Assembly: GCF_041821025.1 (NCBI RefSeq)
Contig: NZ_JBGUAY010000007.1
Span: forward strand, 62,001 to 126,000
Source of the DNA: Egicoccus sp. AB-alg6-2
Lineage (GTDB): Bacteria; Actinomycetota; Nitriliruptoria; Nitriliruptorales; Nitriliruptoraceae
Length of the DNA stretch: 64,000 nt
Reading direction: 5' to 3'
The notes beneath the pieces are model-generated. The model did no database searches, had not been told where the DNA came from, and saw only the letters and a list, made by a program, of their open reading frames with translations. Shown piece after piece: positions 26,114-35,229 of this stretch; the stretch's first letter is position 1, and each line of letters begins with the position of its first letter. The position numbers were made by a program, and so were the translations under genes.

Positions 26114-27250
26114 ATGGTCAAGGACGCGATCGTCAACGACAAGATGGCGGCCAAGTTCGCCACGGAGAAGGAAACGCCCTACACGCGCTGGGTGGCCTCC
26201 GAGGGTCTGGAGATCATCGCGGCGCACTATGTGCCCGACCTCCGCACCGTCGAGCTCAAGCCATGGGATCGCCGGGGGGGCAAGGGCGTGTTCATCAACC
26301 ATGAGGCGTCCCGCACCTCCAACGACTGCTACGTGTGCGAGATCCCGGCTGGGGGCAAGCTCGCCCCGCAGCGACAGCTGTTCGAGGAGATGATTCTCGT
26401 CCTCGAAGGGCAGGGATCGACTCGGGTTTGGAACGACGCCGGGGCCGAGGTGACGTTCGAGTGGCAAGCGGGCTCGATGTTCGCCATCCCCCTGAACACC
26501 AACCACCAGCACTTCAACGGCTCGGGCCAGAAGGCAGCGAGATTCGTCTCGTCGACGAACATGCCCCCCGTGGTGAACCTCTACGACGACGTCGACTTCG
26601 TGTTCGGTACCGCGCACGACTTCACGAACCGGTTCAACGGTGAGCCCGACTACTTCGCCCCGAAGGGGGAGCAGAAGGGTTTGCTCCTGGACACCAACTT
26701 CGTCGCGGACGCGGTCAACCTCCCGCTGATCGAAGCCAAGGAACGCGGAGCGGGTGGCGGCCACATTCGTTTTGCCATGGCCAAGGGGTCGATGAACAGC
26801 CACATCTCCCAGTTCCCGACCGCGACGTACAAGAAGGCGCACCGTCATGGCCCTGGTGCGCACGTGATCATCCTGTCCGGCACCGGATACAGCCTGATGT
26901 GGCCCGAAGGTGAAGAACCGCGTCGTTACGAGTGGGGGCCAGGGGCGATGATCGTGCCGCCGAACATGTGGTTCCACCAGCACTTCAACAGCGGCACGGA
27001 GCCGGCTCGCTACCTCGCGTTCAAGCACGAGGTCGTCTCGGTGCGCAACGCGCAAGGAGTGCCGAAGGCCTGGATCAGCCAGCGAATCGGGGGTGACCAG
27101 ATCGACTACGCCGACGAATCCGAGTTGGTGCGTTCGACCTTCCGTGACGCGCTCGCCGAGGTGGGTCTCGAACCGGCCATGGACGAGGTCTACGAGGCCG
27201 AACTCGAGGACCTTCCGCCCAAGCCGGACCACGCCGACGCGCCTGCCTGA
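26114..27250 (+). CDS. Bicupin protein (copy 1)
   Basis: A 378-aa double-cupin protein. The first cupin keeps the glutamate (FEEMILVLEGQG) and the closing PLNTNHQHFNG segment, but Gln replaces the His-x-His pair (PQRQLF). The second has HRHGPGAHVIILSGTGY and PPNMWFHQHFN, so it can bind metal although the usual Glu is His. Such bicupins include gentisate-type ring-cleavage dioxygenases, and related proteins next to EutA homologues are sometimes named ethanolamine ammonia-lyase activating proteins. Neither role is proven. SD GAAGGG. Eight bases separate it from the EutA-like gene. Confidence 0.7.
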   Translation: MVKDAIVNDKMAAKFATEKETPYTRWVASEGLEIIAAHYVPDLRTVELKPWDRRGGKGVFINHEASRTSNDCYVCEIPAGGKLAPQRQLFEEMILVLEGQGSTRVWNDAGAEVTFEWQAGSMFAIPLNTNHQHFNGSGQKAARFVSSTNMPPVVNLYDDVDFVFGTAHDFTNRFNGEPDYFAPKGEQKGLLLDTNFVADAVNLPLIEAKERGAGGGHIRFAMAKGSMNSHISQFPTATYKKAHRHGPGAHVIILSGTGYSLMWPEGEEPRRYEWGPGAMIVPPNMWFHQHFNSGTEPARYLAFKHEVVSVRNAQGVPKAWISQRIGGDQIDYADESELVRSTFRDALAEVGLEPAMDEVYEAELEDLPPKPDHADAPA

Positions 27251-27258
27251 TCCGGACC

Positions 27259-28836
27259 GTGACGGCGCCCAGCGGCGAGCCCGACGGTCGAGTGCACTCG
27301 CCGTATTCTCCCGACCATCACCACGACCACGACCACGACGCTCTCAGCCCGATCGAAGAGAACCCGATCTGGCAGCAGGACAACGTCGTCCTGCACAGCG
27401 TTGGCATGGATGTCGGTTCGTCCGGTACGCAGGTGGTGTTCTCCCGGCTGCACCTGCGACGGATCGGGGAGGAACTCACCAGCCGCTATATCGTGGTGCG
27501 CCGCGACACGCTGTATCACTCGCCGGTGGTGCTCACGCCGTACGCCGACGACGAGCGGATCGATGCCGCGCAACTCGGCGGGATCATCGACGAAGCGTAT
27601 GCCGCCGCAAACGTGCGACCCGAGGACGTGGACACGGGCGTCGTCATCCTGACCGGTGAGGCGCTTCGCCGGCGCAATGCCGAGCGAATCACCCAGATCC
27701 TCGCTGAACGCGGCGGTGAGCTCGTCTGCGCGAGCGCCGGTCACAACATGGAGGCGATGCTTGCCGCGTACGGGTCTGGTGCGGCGAAGGCGTCCTACGA
27801 GCAGCGCACCCGGCTGCTGAACATCGACATCGGCGGCGGGACCACCAAGCTTGCCGTCGTCGACCACGGTCGCGTCGTCGCCACCGCGGCCGTTCACGTG
27901 GGCGGGCGGCTGCAGGTCATCGACGAGGAAGGCCGCATCGTGCGGCTGGATCCCGCGGGCGCGGAACATGCCCGCCGCGCCGGCTTCGCCTGGCAGGTCG
28001 GCGAACACATCGACCCGCAACGACTGGACGAGGTGGCCGAAACCATGGCCGATGCGCTGCTGTCGGCGATCTGGGACCGACCGCTCGACGACGCCGTCGA
28101 GCAGCTCTACCTGACGGACGTCATCGCCGACCTCGGTCCGATCCACGGGGTGATGGTCTCCGGGGGGGTCGCCGAGTACGTCTATGACCGGGAACAGCGG
28201 CATTTCGGCGATCTGGGCCGGCCCTTGGGCAGGGCACTCCGAGAACGGTTCGATGCGCACGGGGTCCCACTGCTCCCAGCAGGGGAGTGCATCCGCGCGA
28301 CGGCGCTGGGAGCGTCGGAGTACAGCGTGCAGTTGAGCGGCAACACCGGATGGATCTCCAACCACGATGCCCTGCTGCCGCGCCGCAACCTGCAGGTGGT
28401 CAGGCCGCCGTACGTGCTCGACGACGAGATCCTGCCGGCCGATATCGCGACGGCCGTTCGGGACCACCTCGCGGCGTTCGACAAGGACCATCCGGATGCC
28501 GAGGTGGCGCTCGCGCTCCACTTCTCCGGTCCGCCGGCCTACGAGCGGCTGCACGCCTTCGCTGCGGGTGTCGCCCAAGGGCTGCGTACGCGTATCGACG
28601 GCGGCCATCCGCTGTACCTCATGCTCGATGGCGACGTGGCCATGACGCTCGGACGGTTGCTCGACGAGGAGTTCGGCGTGCGTGCCGACCTGCTGGTCAT
28701 CGACGGGCTCAGCCTGTGGGACTTCGATTTCATCGACCTCGGGCGCCTGCGGCATCCCTCCAACACGGTGCCCGTCACGATCAAGTCGCTGGTCTTCAGC
28801 GAAGACCCACGCCACGGCGGCAAGGCGCGGGTCTAG
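27259..28836 (+). CDS. EutA-like ammonia-lyase reactivating ATPase (orphan)
   Basis: A 525-aa protein of the EutA family of chaperones that eject damaged cobalamin from ethanolamine ammonia-lyase. Actin-fold ATPase motifs: phosphate-1 GMDVGSSGTQVVF (about residue 49), phosphate-2 NIDIGGGTTKLAVVD, and adenosine motif GVMVSGGVAEYVY. A His/Asp run (HHHDHDHD, residues 20-27) could bind metal. No eutB, eutC or other B12 enzyme is in the window, so its client is unknown. GTG start without a clear SD. Confidence 0.8.
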   Translation: MTAPSGEPDGRVHSPYSPDHHHDHDHDALSPIEENPIWQQDNVVLHSVGMDVGSSGTQVVFSRLHLRRIGEELTSRYIVVRRDTLYHSPVVLTPYADDERIDAAQLGGIIDEAYAAANVRPEDVDTGVVILTGEALRRRNAERITQILAERGGELVCASAGHNMEAMLAAYGSGAAKASYEQRTRLLNIDIGGGTTKLAVVDHGRVVATAAVHVGGRLQVIDEEGRIVRLDPAGAEHARRAGFAWQVGEHIDPQRLDEVAETMADALLSAIWDRPLDDAVEQLYLTDVIADLGPIHGVMVSGGVAEYVYDREQRHFGDLGRPLGRALRERFDAHGVPLLPAGECIRATALGASEYSVQLSGNTGWISNHDALLPRRNLQVVRPPYVLDDEILPADIATAVRDHLAAFDKDHPDAEVALALHFSGPPAYERLHAFAAGVAQGLRTRIDGGHPLYLMLDGDVAMTLGRLLDEEFGVRADLLVIDGLSLWDFDFIDLGRLRHPSNTVPVTIKSLVFSEDPRHGGKARV

Positions 28837-28891
28837 CACCGAGGTGGCAAGCCGCTCCGCCCGCCCGCAGTGTGTCGAAGGAGTATCCGCA

Positions 28892-29728
28892 ATGGACATG
28901 AACAGCCCGCGCGTAGGGCTCATCGGGCTCGGCCTGATGGGAGCGCCCGTCGCCCGAAACCTGCTGCAGGCAGGCGTTCGGCTGACCTGTAACGATCTCG
29001 ACGCATCCGCGGTTGCCGTTGCGGTCGAGCAGGGCGCGACGGCCGCCGCCACCGCCGCGGAGGTGGCCGCCGACAGCGATGTCATCCTGGTGATCGTGCC
29101 GACGAACGAGGACGCACGCGAGGTCGTCGCCGGATCGGACGGCGTGCTATCCACGGCCCGGCCGGGCTCGGTCGTCGTCCTGTGCAGTTCGCTCAGGCCC
29201 GACACCTGTGCCGAACTCGAGGAACGGGCACGGGAGGCGGGGGTCCACCTCATCGATGCACCCATGACGGGCGGTATCCGTGGCGCCGAGCAGGGCACGA
29301 TGACGCTGCTGGTGGGCGGTGACGTCGCCGCACTGCAGCGGGCGCGACCCGCCCTCGAACTCATCAGCAGCACGATCCACCACCTCGGTGGCATCGGCGC
29401 GGGGCAGGTGGGCAAGACGGTGAACAACCTCATCCACTGGGGAGAGGTCGTCGTCATCACGGAAGCCTTGGCGCTGGGTGCGAAGCTCGGCGTCGACGTC
29501 AGTCGTATGCGGCGAGCACTGATGGACGCCAGCGTCGACAGCAGGACGCTGCGTGAACTGGAGAAGATGAAGTTCACCTGGCATGCCAAGGACCTGGAGG
29601 ATGCCATGGACATGGCGGCCACCGTGGGACATCGCATGCCCGCAGCCGAGATGTCTCGTGAGGAGATGCTGTCGATCACTCCGGAGCGGGTGGCGCGACT
29701 GCTCGCCGACGAGGACTGGGACGCCTGA
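28892..29728 (+). CDS. Beta-hydroxyacid dehydrogenase (3-hydroxyisobutyrate dehydrogenase family)
   Basis: A 278-aa NAD(P)-dependent dehydrogenase. N-terminal GLIGLGLMGAPVARNLL dinucleotide motif; substrate loop DAPMTGGIRGAEQGTMTLLVGG; catalytic Lys in GAGQVGKTVNNLIHWGE. These enzymes oxidise 3-hydroxy acids to semialdehydes (or reduce tartronate-type aldehydes). ATG at 28892 with AAGGAG upstream. Third gene of the bicupin operon. The next gene is convergent after 18 bases. Confidence 0.87.
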   Translation: MDMNSPRVGLIGLGLMGAPVARNLLQAGVRLTCNDLDASAVAVAVEQGATAAATAAEVAADSDVILVIVPTNEDAREVVAGSDGVLSTARPGSVVVLCSSLRPDTCAELEERAREAGVHLIDAPMTGGIRGAEQGTMTLLVGGDVAALQRARPALELISSTIHHLGGIGAGQVGKTVNNLIHWGEVVVITEALALGAKLGVDVSRMRRALMDASVDSRTLRELEKMKFTWHAKDLEDAMDMAATVGHRMPAAEMSREEMLSITPERVARLLADEDWDA

Positions 29729-29746
29729 GTCGGTCGACACCGCGCG

Positions 29747-30835
29747 TCAGTTGCGGATGTCCTCGAGAAACCACTCGGTCGGGAACGCATGCCCGAGTCC
29801 TCGCTCGCGTGCCAGCTGCAGTGTCAGCCCGCCGACGGCCGCGAACTGCAGCCCCTGCGTCCCCGTGGTGACGAAGAGCGAGATCTGCTCATCAGAGGTT
29901 CGGCCGGGATGCCGCCCCGTGTGCAGATCGACGAGCGAGGGGTATACCCCACGCTCGGTGCCTCGTCCGGCCGGGATACGCCGACGCTCATCCGGACTGC
30001 CGGCGACGTAGGCGGCGAGGCTGCCCCGTGGCCACTGCATGCCCGGCACGGCCGCACCGTAGGGGACGGTACTGACGCCCAACTGCACGATCGGATCGGC
30101 GAGGTCGAGCAACTGCTGGCCGAGTTCGCGACGGGTCACGCACGTGACGTGGGCTCCAGGGGCGACCCATGTGGCATCGAACGTGGGCCCCATCGAGTCC
30201 GTGGCGGTCGCAACGATGTCGGCACCGCGCACGGCCTTTTCGGCCTCGTCGACAGCCACCACCCGCAGTCCCAACTCCTCGACGGCCTGACGGGCGAATC
30301 GATCGCGGTTGCTGCGCGTCGGGCTGAAGACGCGCACCTCCTCGAGCCTCCGTACCTGCATGATCGCTTCGACGTAGGTGCGCGCCATGCCGCCGGACCC
30401 CAACAGCCCGAGCGTGCGCGCGTCCGGTCGTGCGAGCACGTCGACGCCGATACCGGCGCTGCCGCCCACCCGCATGTGCTGCAGGTATCCGTCCTGGATC
30501 AGCGCGAGCGGTTCACCGTTGCTCGTGGCGTACAGGATGATCATGCCGGAGTAGGTCCCGGGCGCGACGCAGTACTTCTCCTCGGTGCGGCCGTCGGGCC
30601 AGGAGACGATGTCGGATTTGAGCCGCGTGGCGAGGACGCCGTAGCTGCGGCATGCCCCCGTCATGCTGCCGAACCGGTAGTAGTCGTGCTCCCCACCGGT
30701 CGGTGCGTACAGATCGATCCGGGGGATGTACGCGGCGTCGCCGACGGCCAGGTCGGCGTAGCCCACCCGAAGGGCGCGCAGCGTGGTCGGCATGTCGAGT
30801 ACCTCACGCACGTCATCGTTCCGTAGCAACAGCAT
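29747..30835 (-). CDS. Ornithine cyclodeaminase/mu-crystallin family protein (copy 1)
   Basis: A 362-aa NAD(P)-binding enzyme of the OCD family. ALRVGYADLAVGDA lies near the N-terminus. The family core LALIQDGYLQHMRVGGSAGIG leads into the Rossmann motif TLGLLGSGGMARTYVEAI, then DIVATATDSMGPTFDATWVAPGAHV. The family covers cyclodeaminases, alanine dehydrogenases and ketimine reductases, so function cannot be fixed. ATG at 30835 has AAGGAG upstream. Divergent from the MFS-AKR fusion across an operator. Copy 2 is at 44709. Confidence 0.83.
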   Translation of the reverse strand: MLLLRNDDVREVLDMPTTLRALRVGYADLAVGDAAYIPRIDLYAPTGGEHDYYRFGSMTGACRSYGVLATRLKSDIVSWPDGRTEEKYCVAPGTYSGMIILYATSNGEPLALIQDGYLQHMRVGGSAGIGVDVLARPDARTLGLLGSGGMARTYVEAIMQVRRLEEVRVFSPTRSNRDRFARQAVEELGLRVVAVDEAEKAVRGADIVATATDSMGPTFDATWVAPGAHVTCVTRRELGQQLLDLADPIVQLGVSTVPYGAAVPGMQWPRGSLAAYVAGSPDERRRIPAGRGTERGVYPSLVDLHTGRHPGRTSDEQISLFVTTGTQGLQFAAVGGLTLQLARERGLGHAFPTEWFLEDIRN

Positions 30836-30864
30836 GCAGCGCTCCTTCGGCGACTCGTGACATA

Positions 30865-30875
30865 TGGTTATACCA
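30865..30875. promoter_or_regulatory. GntR-type operator site 6
   Basis: TGGTtatACCA, exact consensus in an ATGGTtatACCAA context, in the 62-base divergent region between the OCD-family gene and the MFS-AKR fusion. The same central triplet occurs at site 10, in front of the other OCD gene. Confidence 0.78.
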
Positions 30876-30897
30876 ATCAAGTCTTGAAGGCGAGGTC

Positions 30898-33171
30898 GTG
30901 AAGCGTCGGTATCGAGGTGCGCGGAGGGGGAGCGGGCCGGCCATGGCGCCGTTGCGCGTGCCCGCCTATCGCCGTGTCTGGATGGCGATGACCGTCAGCC
31001 ATCTCGGCACCTACCTCCAGCTGAGTGCCGCACCGTGGTTGATGCACGAGATGACGCGGTCGCCACTGATGGTCAGCCTGGTGACGTCGGCCCTGCTGCT
31101 GCCCAGACTGGTGCTCACCCTGCCGGCCGGCGCGCTCTCGGACGTCATCGACCGCCGCACCATCATGCTGGTGGCCCAGGCGGTCAGCGCGCTGGCCACG
31201 GGAAGTCTCGCCGTCGTCGTCGCCATGGGAGCCTTGACGCCGAATTGGTTGCTCGCCTTCACCCTGTTGCTCGGTGTCGGCTCCGCGATCGACAAGCCGT
31301 CCCACCAGACCATGGTGCCGGACCTCGTGCCCGCCGCCATGCGTGCGCAGGCGATCACGCTGAATTCCGGCGCGCACCATGCTGCTCGCGTCGTAGGGCC
31401 CAGCATCGGCGGGCTGCTCGTCGCGCTCGAGGTGGCCGAACTCGCCTTCGCCGGCAATGCCGTGTCGTTCCTGCTGGTCATGGCCGTGTTGCGGACGTTG
31501 CCTCGCGATCGCGAGACCGCAGACGCCCGCCGGGCGGCCGGGAGGAACTCGGCCGCCGAAGGGATTCGGTTCGTCCGCTCGCAACGCGGGCTGCGACGAC
31601 TGCTCGTCATCACCGCGCTGTTCACCCTCAGCTCAGCGAGCGTGCAGGCGCTGCTGCCATCCGTGGTCGCCGAGGAACTCGGCATCGGGGCTCGCGGGTT
31701 CGGCGTGCTGTACGGCATCTTCGGCGCGGGCGCCCTCCTGGCGACGGTGTCCCGCGAACGGATGGCGATGCGGTGGGGCCCCCACATGGTCCCCGTCACC
31801 ATGGGCATCTTCGGCCTGGGTGCCATGGCCTTCGGCATGGCCGACGGTGCCCTCGCGGCTGGAGCTGCGCTCACACTGACGGGGTTGGCATGGGTCTGGA
31901 CCATGACCACGCTCAACGCCACCGTCCAGCTGTCGGCGCCGGCGTGGGTGCGCGGCAGAGTCGTCGCGCTGTATGTCCTGGCGGTCGCGATGAAACCCGT
32001 CGGCGCCTTCATCAGCGGCACCGTCGCCGAGGTGGTAGGCGCGGGGCGAGCGGTCACGGCCATGTCCATGACCACCGTGCTGCTGGCCCTGGCGGCGGCG
32101 CGCATGCACCTCCCCGTGTTGGGCGACAACGCGTCCGACGGATCGGAACCGACCATGTCCGAACACGCCGCGTCGACCTCGGCCAGTGCAGGGCGGTTCC
32201 GTTGGCCCGACGTGCCCTTCGCGGGCCGGTCGCTGCCACCCCTGGCGCTGGGCTGTATGAGCATGACCCATCCCGGCAGATCGGAGCGGGACGCTCGCGC
32301 AACGCTGCAGCACGCATTCGAAGCCGGCGTCCGGATGTTCGACACGGCCGACCGCTATGGGCGCGGACACAACGAGGTGCTCGTGGGTGAGGCGCTGCGC
32401 CACGTCCGCGACGAGGTCGTGATCGCGACCAAGTTCGGTTTCGTCGGCAAGCCAGGTCGCGACGAGCGGGTGGTCGACGGCTCGCCGGCGTACGTCCATG
32501 CCGCGTGCGAGGCGAGTCTCACCCGGCTCGGAACCGACCGCATCGATCTCTACTACCTGCACCGCGTCGACCCCGGCGTCCCGGTCGAGGAGACCGTCGG
32601 AGCCATGGCCGAACTCGTGACCGCCGGCAAGGTCGTGCAGCTGGGTCTCTCGGAAGTGGATGTGGGCACCTTGGAGCGCGCGAGGTCCGTCCATCCGATC
32701 GCCGCGGTCCAGAGCGAGTACAGCCTGACGACACGCGATGTCGAGCGCGGCGTGTTGCCGGCTTGTCTCAGGGGTGGCTCGACGTTCGTCGCCTACAGCC
32801 CACTCGGCATCGGTCTTCTCACCGGCCGGTATGGCGCTCCCCGGGAACTGCCGGAAGGCAATCGGCTGGCCCGCGGACCGCGGATGCAGGACGAGCATCG
32901 ACCGGGCAATCTGCGGCGCGTCGAGGAACTACGCCGTCTCGCGGCTGAGCTCGGCGCGACACCGGCGCAGGTGGCACTGGCCTGGGTGCTCGCGCACGGC
33001 GTGGTCGCCCTTCCCGGGAGTTCGCGACGGCAGCTACTCGAAGAGAACCTGGGCGCCCTCGAACTCGAACTCGACGACGACGTGCGCGAACGACTCGACG
33101 CGCTCTTTCCACCTGGCTCCATCAGCGGTGCGCGCAAGCCACCACCCGGACTCGCCCTCACCCCGGGTTGA
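30898..33171 (+). CDS. MFS transporter fused to aldo-keto reductase
   Basis: A 757-aa single open frame. Residues ~20-405 form a twelve-helix MFS domain (MFS_3-like; loop motif GALSDVIDRRTIMLV; RGRVVALYVLAVAMKP late). A Ser/Ala-rich linker (~410-435) leads to a complete aldo-keto reductase with catalytic tetrad D482, Y487, K512 and H555. AKR ends with the usual LEENLGALELELDDDVRERL. GTG at 30898 is preceded by GAAGGCGAGG. An internal ATG at codon 420 could allow separate AKR translation but lacks a good SD. No stop separates the domains. It suggests channelled reduction of an imported or exported carbonyl compound. Confidence 0.8.
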   Translation: MKRRYRGARRGSGPAMAPLRVPAYRRVWMAMTVSHLGTYLQLSAAPWLMHEMTRSPLMVSLVTSALLLPRLVLTLPAGALSDVIDRRTIMLVAQAVSALATGSLAVVVAMGALTPNWLLAFTLLLGVGSAIDKPSHQTMVPDLVPAAMRAQAITLNSGAHHAARVVGPSIGGLLVALEVAELAFAGNAVSFLLVMAVLRTLPRDRETADARRAAGRNSAAEGIRFVRSQRGLRRLLVITALFTLSSASVQALLPSVVAEELGIGARGFGVLYGIFGAGALLATVSRERMAMRWGPHMVPVTMGIFGLGAMAFGMADGALAAGAALTLTGLAWVWTMTTLNATVQLSAPAWVRGRVVALYVLAVAMKPVGAFISGTVAEVVGAGRAVTAMSMTTVLLALAAARMHLPVLGDNASDGSEPTMSEHAASTSASAGRFRWPDVPFAGRSLPPLALGCMSMTHPGRSERDARATLQHAFEAGVRMFDTADRYGRGHNEVLVGEALRHVRDEVVIATKFGFVGKPGRDERVVDGSPAYVHAACEASLTRLGTDRIDLYYLHRVDPGVPVEETVGAMAELVTAGKVVQLGLSEVDVGTLERARSVHPIAAVQSEYSLTTRDVERGVLPACLRGGSTFVAYSPLGIGLLTGRYGAPRELPEGNRLARGPRMQDEHRPGNLRRVEELRRLAAELGATPAQVALAWVLAHGVVALPGSSRRQLLEENLGALELELDDDVRERLDALFPPGSISGARKPPPGLALTPG

Positions 33172-33206
33172 AACACAGCAGGCATTCAGGCGCGCCAGCG
33201 CTCATC

Positions 33207-33225
33207 TGGTATAACTGTCGGACCA
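33207..33225. promoter_or_regulatory. Tandem overlapping GntR-type operator sites 7a/7b
   Basis: TGGTataACTG (33207-33217) and CTGTcggACCA (33215-33225) both keep the GT-N3-AC core and overlap by three bases. They sit just upstream of the isochorismatase-fold gene. Each has one good and one weak half. Confidence 0.5.
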
Positions 33226-33241
33226 ATAGACAGGGGTTGCG

Positions 33242-33838
33242 ATGCAGTACCTCGATCCGACGAAGACCGGATTGGTCGTCTTCGACATGCTCGAGTGTTA
33301 CCGCCCCAAGATCGAGGCCGCCGGGGCCGTCGAACCGATCCGGCGATTGATCCGGTCATGTCGCGACTTCGGGGTCCCCATCTTCTACGCCCGTGCGGAC
33401 CATCGGCCAGACGGTTCCGATTACAGCCGGGTGGTGACCGACACCGACAGCGAGTTCCGTCCGTACGACGACACCTACCAGCCCGCCCATCGCTTCGCGC
33501 ACCCGCCCGAGTCGATGGGCGTCCTGGAGGAATTCGCGCCAGAGCCGATGGACTACGACCTACCGAAGCATCGCTGGAACGCGTTCTTCCAGACCCCGCT
33601 CGATCTCAGTCTGCGGTCCCGGGGCGTGGACACCGTCCTGCTGGCCGGCGGCTCGACCCATGTCGGTATCGCCAGTACCGCGTTCGGCGCCCGCGACATG
33701 GACTACAACGTGGTCATCGTCCGTGACGGGCAAACGGGCTTCGAGCGTCAGCGCGAGTTCTTCCTCGACCACGTGTTTCCACGCATGGCCCGGGTTCGGA
33801 CCGTGTCCGAGATCCAGGCCATGTGGCGCGACTCCTAG
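33242..33838 (+). CDS. Isochorismatase-family hydrolase lacking the catalytic cysteine
   Basis: A 198-aa isochorismatase-fold protein. D15 (GLVVFDML) and K109 (DLPKHRWNAF) match the catalytic Asp and Lys. In the block that normally contains the cysteine nucleophile the sequence is GGSTHVGIASTAFGARD, with Gly142 at the Cys position. Cys-less members such as EntB/PhzD hydrolyse vinyl ethers instead of amides. A vinyl-ether-type or non-covalent hydrolysis is therefore more likely than amidase activity. SD CAGGGG; the downstream MFS gene follows after 27 bases. Confidence 0.8.
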   Translation: MQYLDPTKTGLVVFDMLECYRPKIEAAGAVEPIRRLIRSCRDFGVPIFYARADHRPDGSDYSRVVTDTDSEFRPYDDTYQPAHRFAHPPESMGVLEEFAPEPMDYDLPKHRWNAFFQTPLDLSLRSRGVDTVLLAGGSTHVGIASTAFGARDMDYNVVIVRDGQTGFERQREFFLDHVFPRMARVRTVSEIQAMWRDS

Positions 33839-33865
33839 TACCGGGATCGACGGCAAGGGAATGCG

Positions 33866-35170
33866 ATGGCACGGCCCGCAGTACTGCGACACCGCGACTT
33901 CAACCTGTACTGGTCTGGAGTGGTGCTCTCCGAGATCGGTACGCGTGGCACGTTCGCGGCGGTGCTCTATCACGTGTACCTCCTGAGCGGCTCGAGTCTT
34001 CAGGTCGGATTCGTGGGCCTCGCGCAGGCGGTCGCCCTGCTCGTGCTCTCACCCCTGGGCGGTGCGATCGCCGACCGCCTCGACCGTCGACGGTTGCTGC
34101 AGTTGGCGCAGTCGCTGTCGCTGCTTGCCAGCCTCACCCTGGCGGTGGTGACGCTGATCGGTGCGGTCGAGGTGTGGCACATCATCCTCGCGGTGTTGTT
34201 CAACACGGCTGCCGGATCGTTCGAGCGGCCGGCGCGTGACGCGCTGATCCCGGCGCTGGTGCCGCGGGAGCAACTCGTGCACGCCTTTGCGCTCCTCAAC
34301 CCTTCGCGGGAAGTAGCGATCCTGATCGGACCGGCGATCGCGGGCGTCCTCATGGCCGTGTGGGGGCCGGAAGCGATGTACCTGCTGGACGTCGTGACGT
34401 ACGTGGCGATCATCCTCGCGCTGTTCCTGATCCGGATCCCTCCGGTGGCGGCCACGAAGCCGAGCAAGAACCTCTGGTCGAGCATCGGCGAGGGTGTGCG
34501 GTTCGTCCGCGGACGCCCGATCATCCTGCAGCTGATGGCGCTCGATCTGTCGGCGACCGTGTTCGGCGCCTACCGGGTTCTGCTTCCCGCCCTGGCCACC
34601 GACGTCCTGGCGGTCGGTGCCACCGGGTACGGGATCCTGAGTGCCGCTCCCTCGGCAGGTGCCCTGATCGGGTCGGCGATCATCTTCCGTATGATGCACC
34701 GCCTGCGGGCGGGTCGTGTGGTGTTGGCGGCGACCGTGGCCTACGGAGCCATGGCGGTCGCCCTCGTCTGGGCCGGTCTCCTGCCGGTGACGGTGGCGTT
34801 CGTCGCCGCAATCGCGGCCGCCACCGGCCTCGGATTGTTCGACGCGATGGCAACCACCGTGCGGCACGCGGCCGTGCAGCTGGAGACGCCCGACGAGATT
34901 CGTGGACGAGTCACGTCCATCTACCAGATGGCTTCGCGAGGTGGCCCGGCGCTCGGCAACCTCAACATCGGCTGGCTCGCCAGCCTGCTCGGCCCGATCG
35001 GCGCGCTCACGGTCGGCGGACTCGTGCCGATGGCGGTTTCAGGCGCCCTGTTCGTCACGGGTGGACGCATCCGCGACTACGAGGTCGATGAACCTCACGA
35101 GGACGTCGAGGAATCCGCTCCGGACGTGGCGGTCGCGCCGGACGCCCGCCCCGACGTCCCCGAGGAGTGA
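33866..35170 (+). CDS. MFS transporter, EntS-like (paralogue 2)
   Basis: A 434-aa protein very similar in layout and motifs to the MFS protein at 20977: VLRHRDFNLYWSGVVLSEIG, GGAIADRLDRRRLLQ, AAPSAGALIG, RHAAVQLETPDEIRGRVTS. The C-terminal ~25 residues are an acidic Asp/Glu/Pro tail absent from paralogue 1. ATG with AAGGGA upstream. Probably co-transcribed with the isochorismatase-fold gene. Confidence 0.85.
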   Translation: MARPAVLRHRDFNLYWSGVVLSEIGTRGTFAAVLYHVYLLSGSSLQVGFVGLAQAVALLVLSPLGGAIADRLDRRRLLQLAQSLSLLASLTLAVVTLIGAVEVWHIILAVLFNTAAGSFERPARDALIPALVPREQLVHAFALLNPSREVAILIGPAIAGVLMAVWGPEAMYLLDVVTYVAIILALFLIRIPPVAATKPSKNLWSSIGEGVRFVRGRPIILQLMALDLSATVFGAYRVLLPALATDVLAVGATGYGILSAAPSAGALIGSAIIFRMMHRLRAGRVVLAATVAYGAMAVALVWAGLLPVTVAFVAAIAAATGLGLFDAMATTVRHAAVQLETPDEIRGRVTSIYQMASRGGPALGNLNIGWLASLLGPIGALTVGGLVPMAVSGALFVTGGRIRDYEVDEPHEDVEESAPDVAVAPDARPDVPEE

Positions 35171-35229
35171 CCTGGGGCCGCCGCGCCGCGAGTACGCGGC
35201 GTGGGAATGGGCTTGACATGAAGGCCGAA

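Noticed and set aside
27190-29790. Very long open frame on the minus strand opposite the EutA-like and dehydrogenase genes
   Set aside because: High-GC antisense artefact. No domain is recognisable, while the plus-strand genes have full family motifs.
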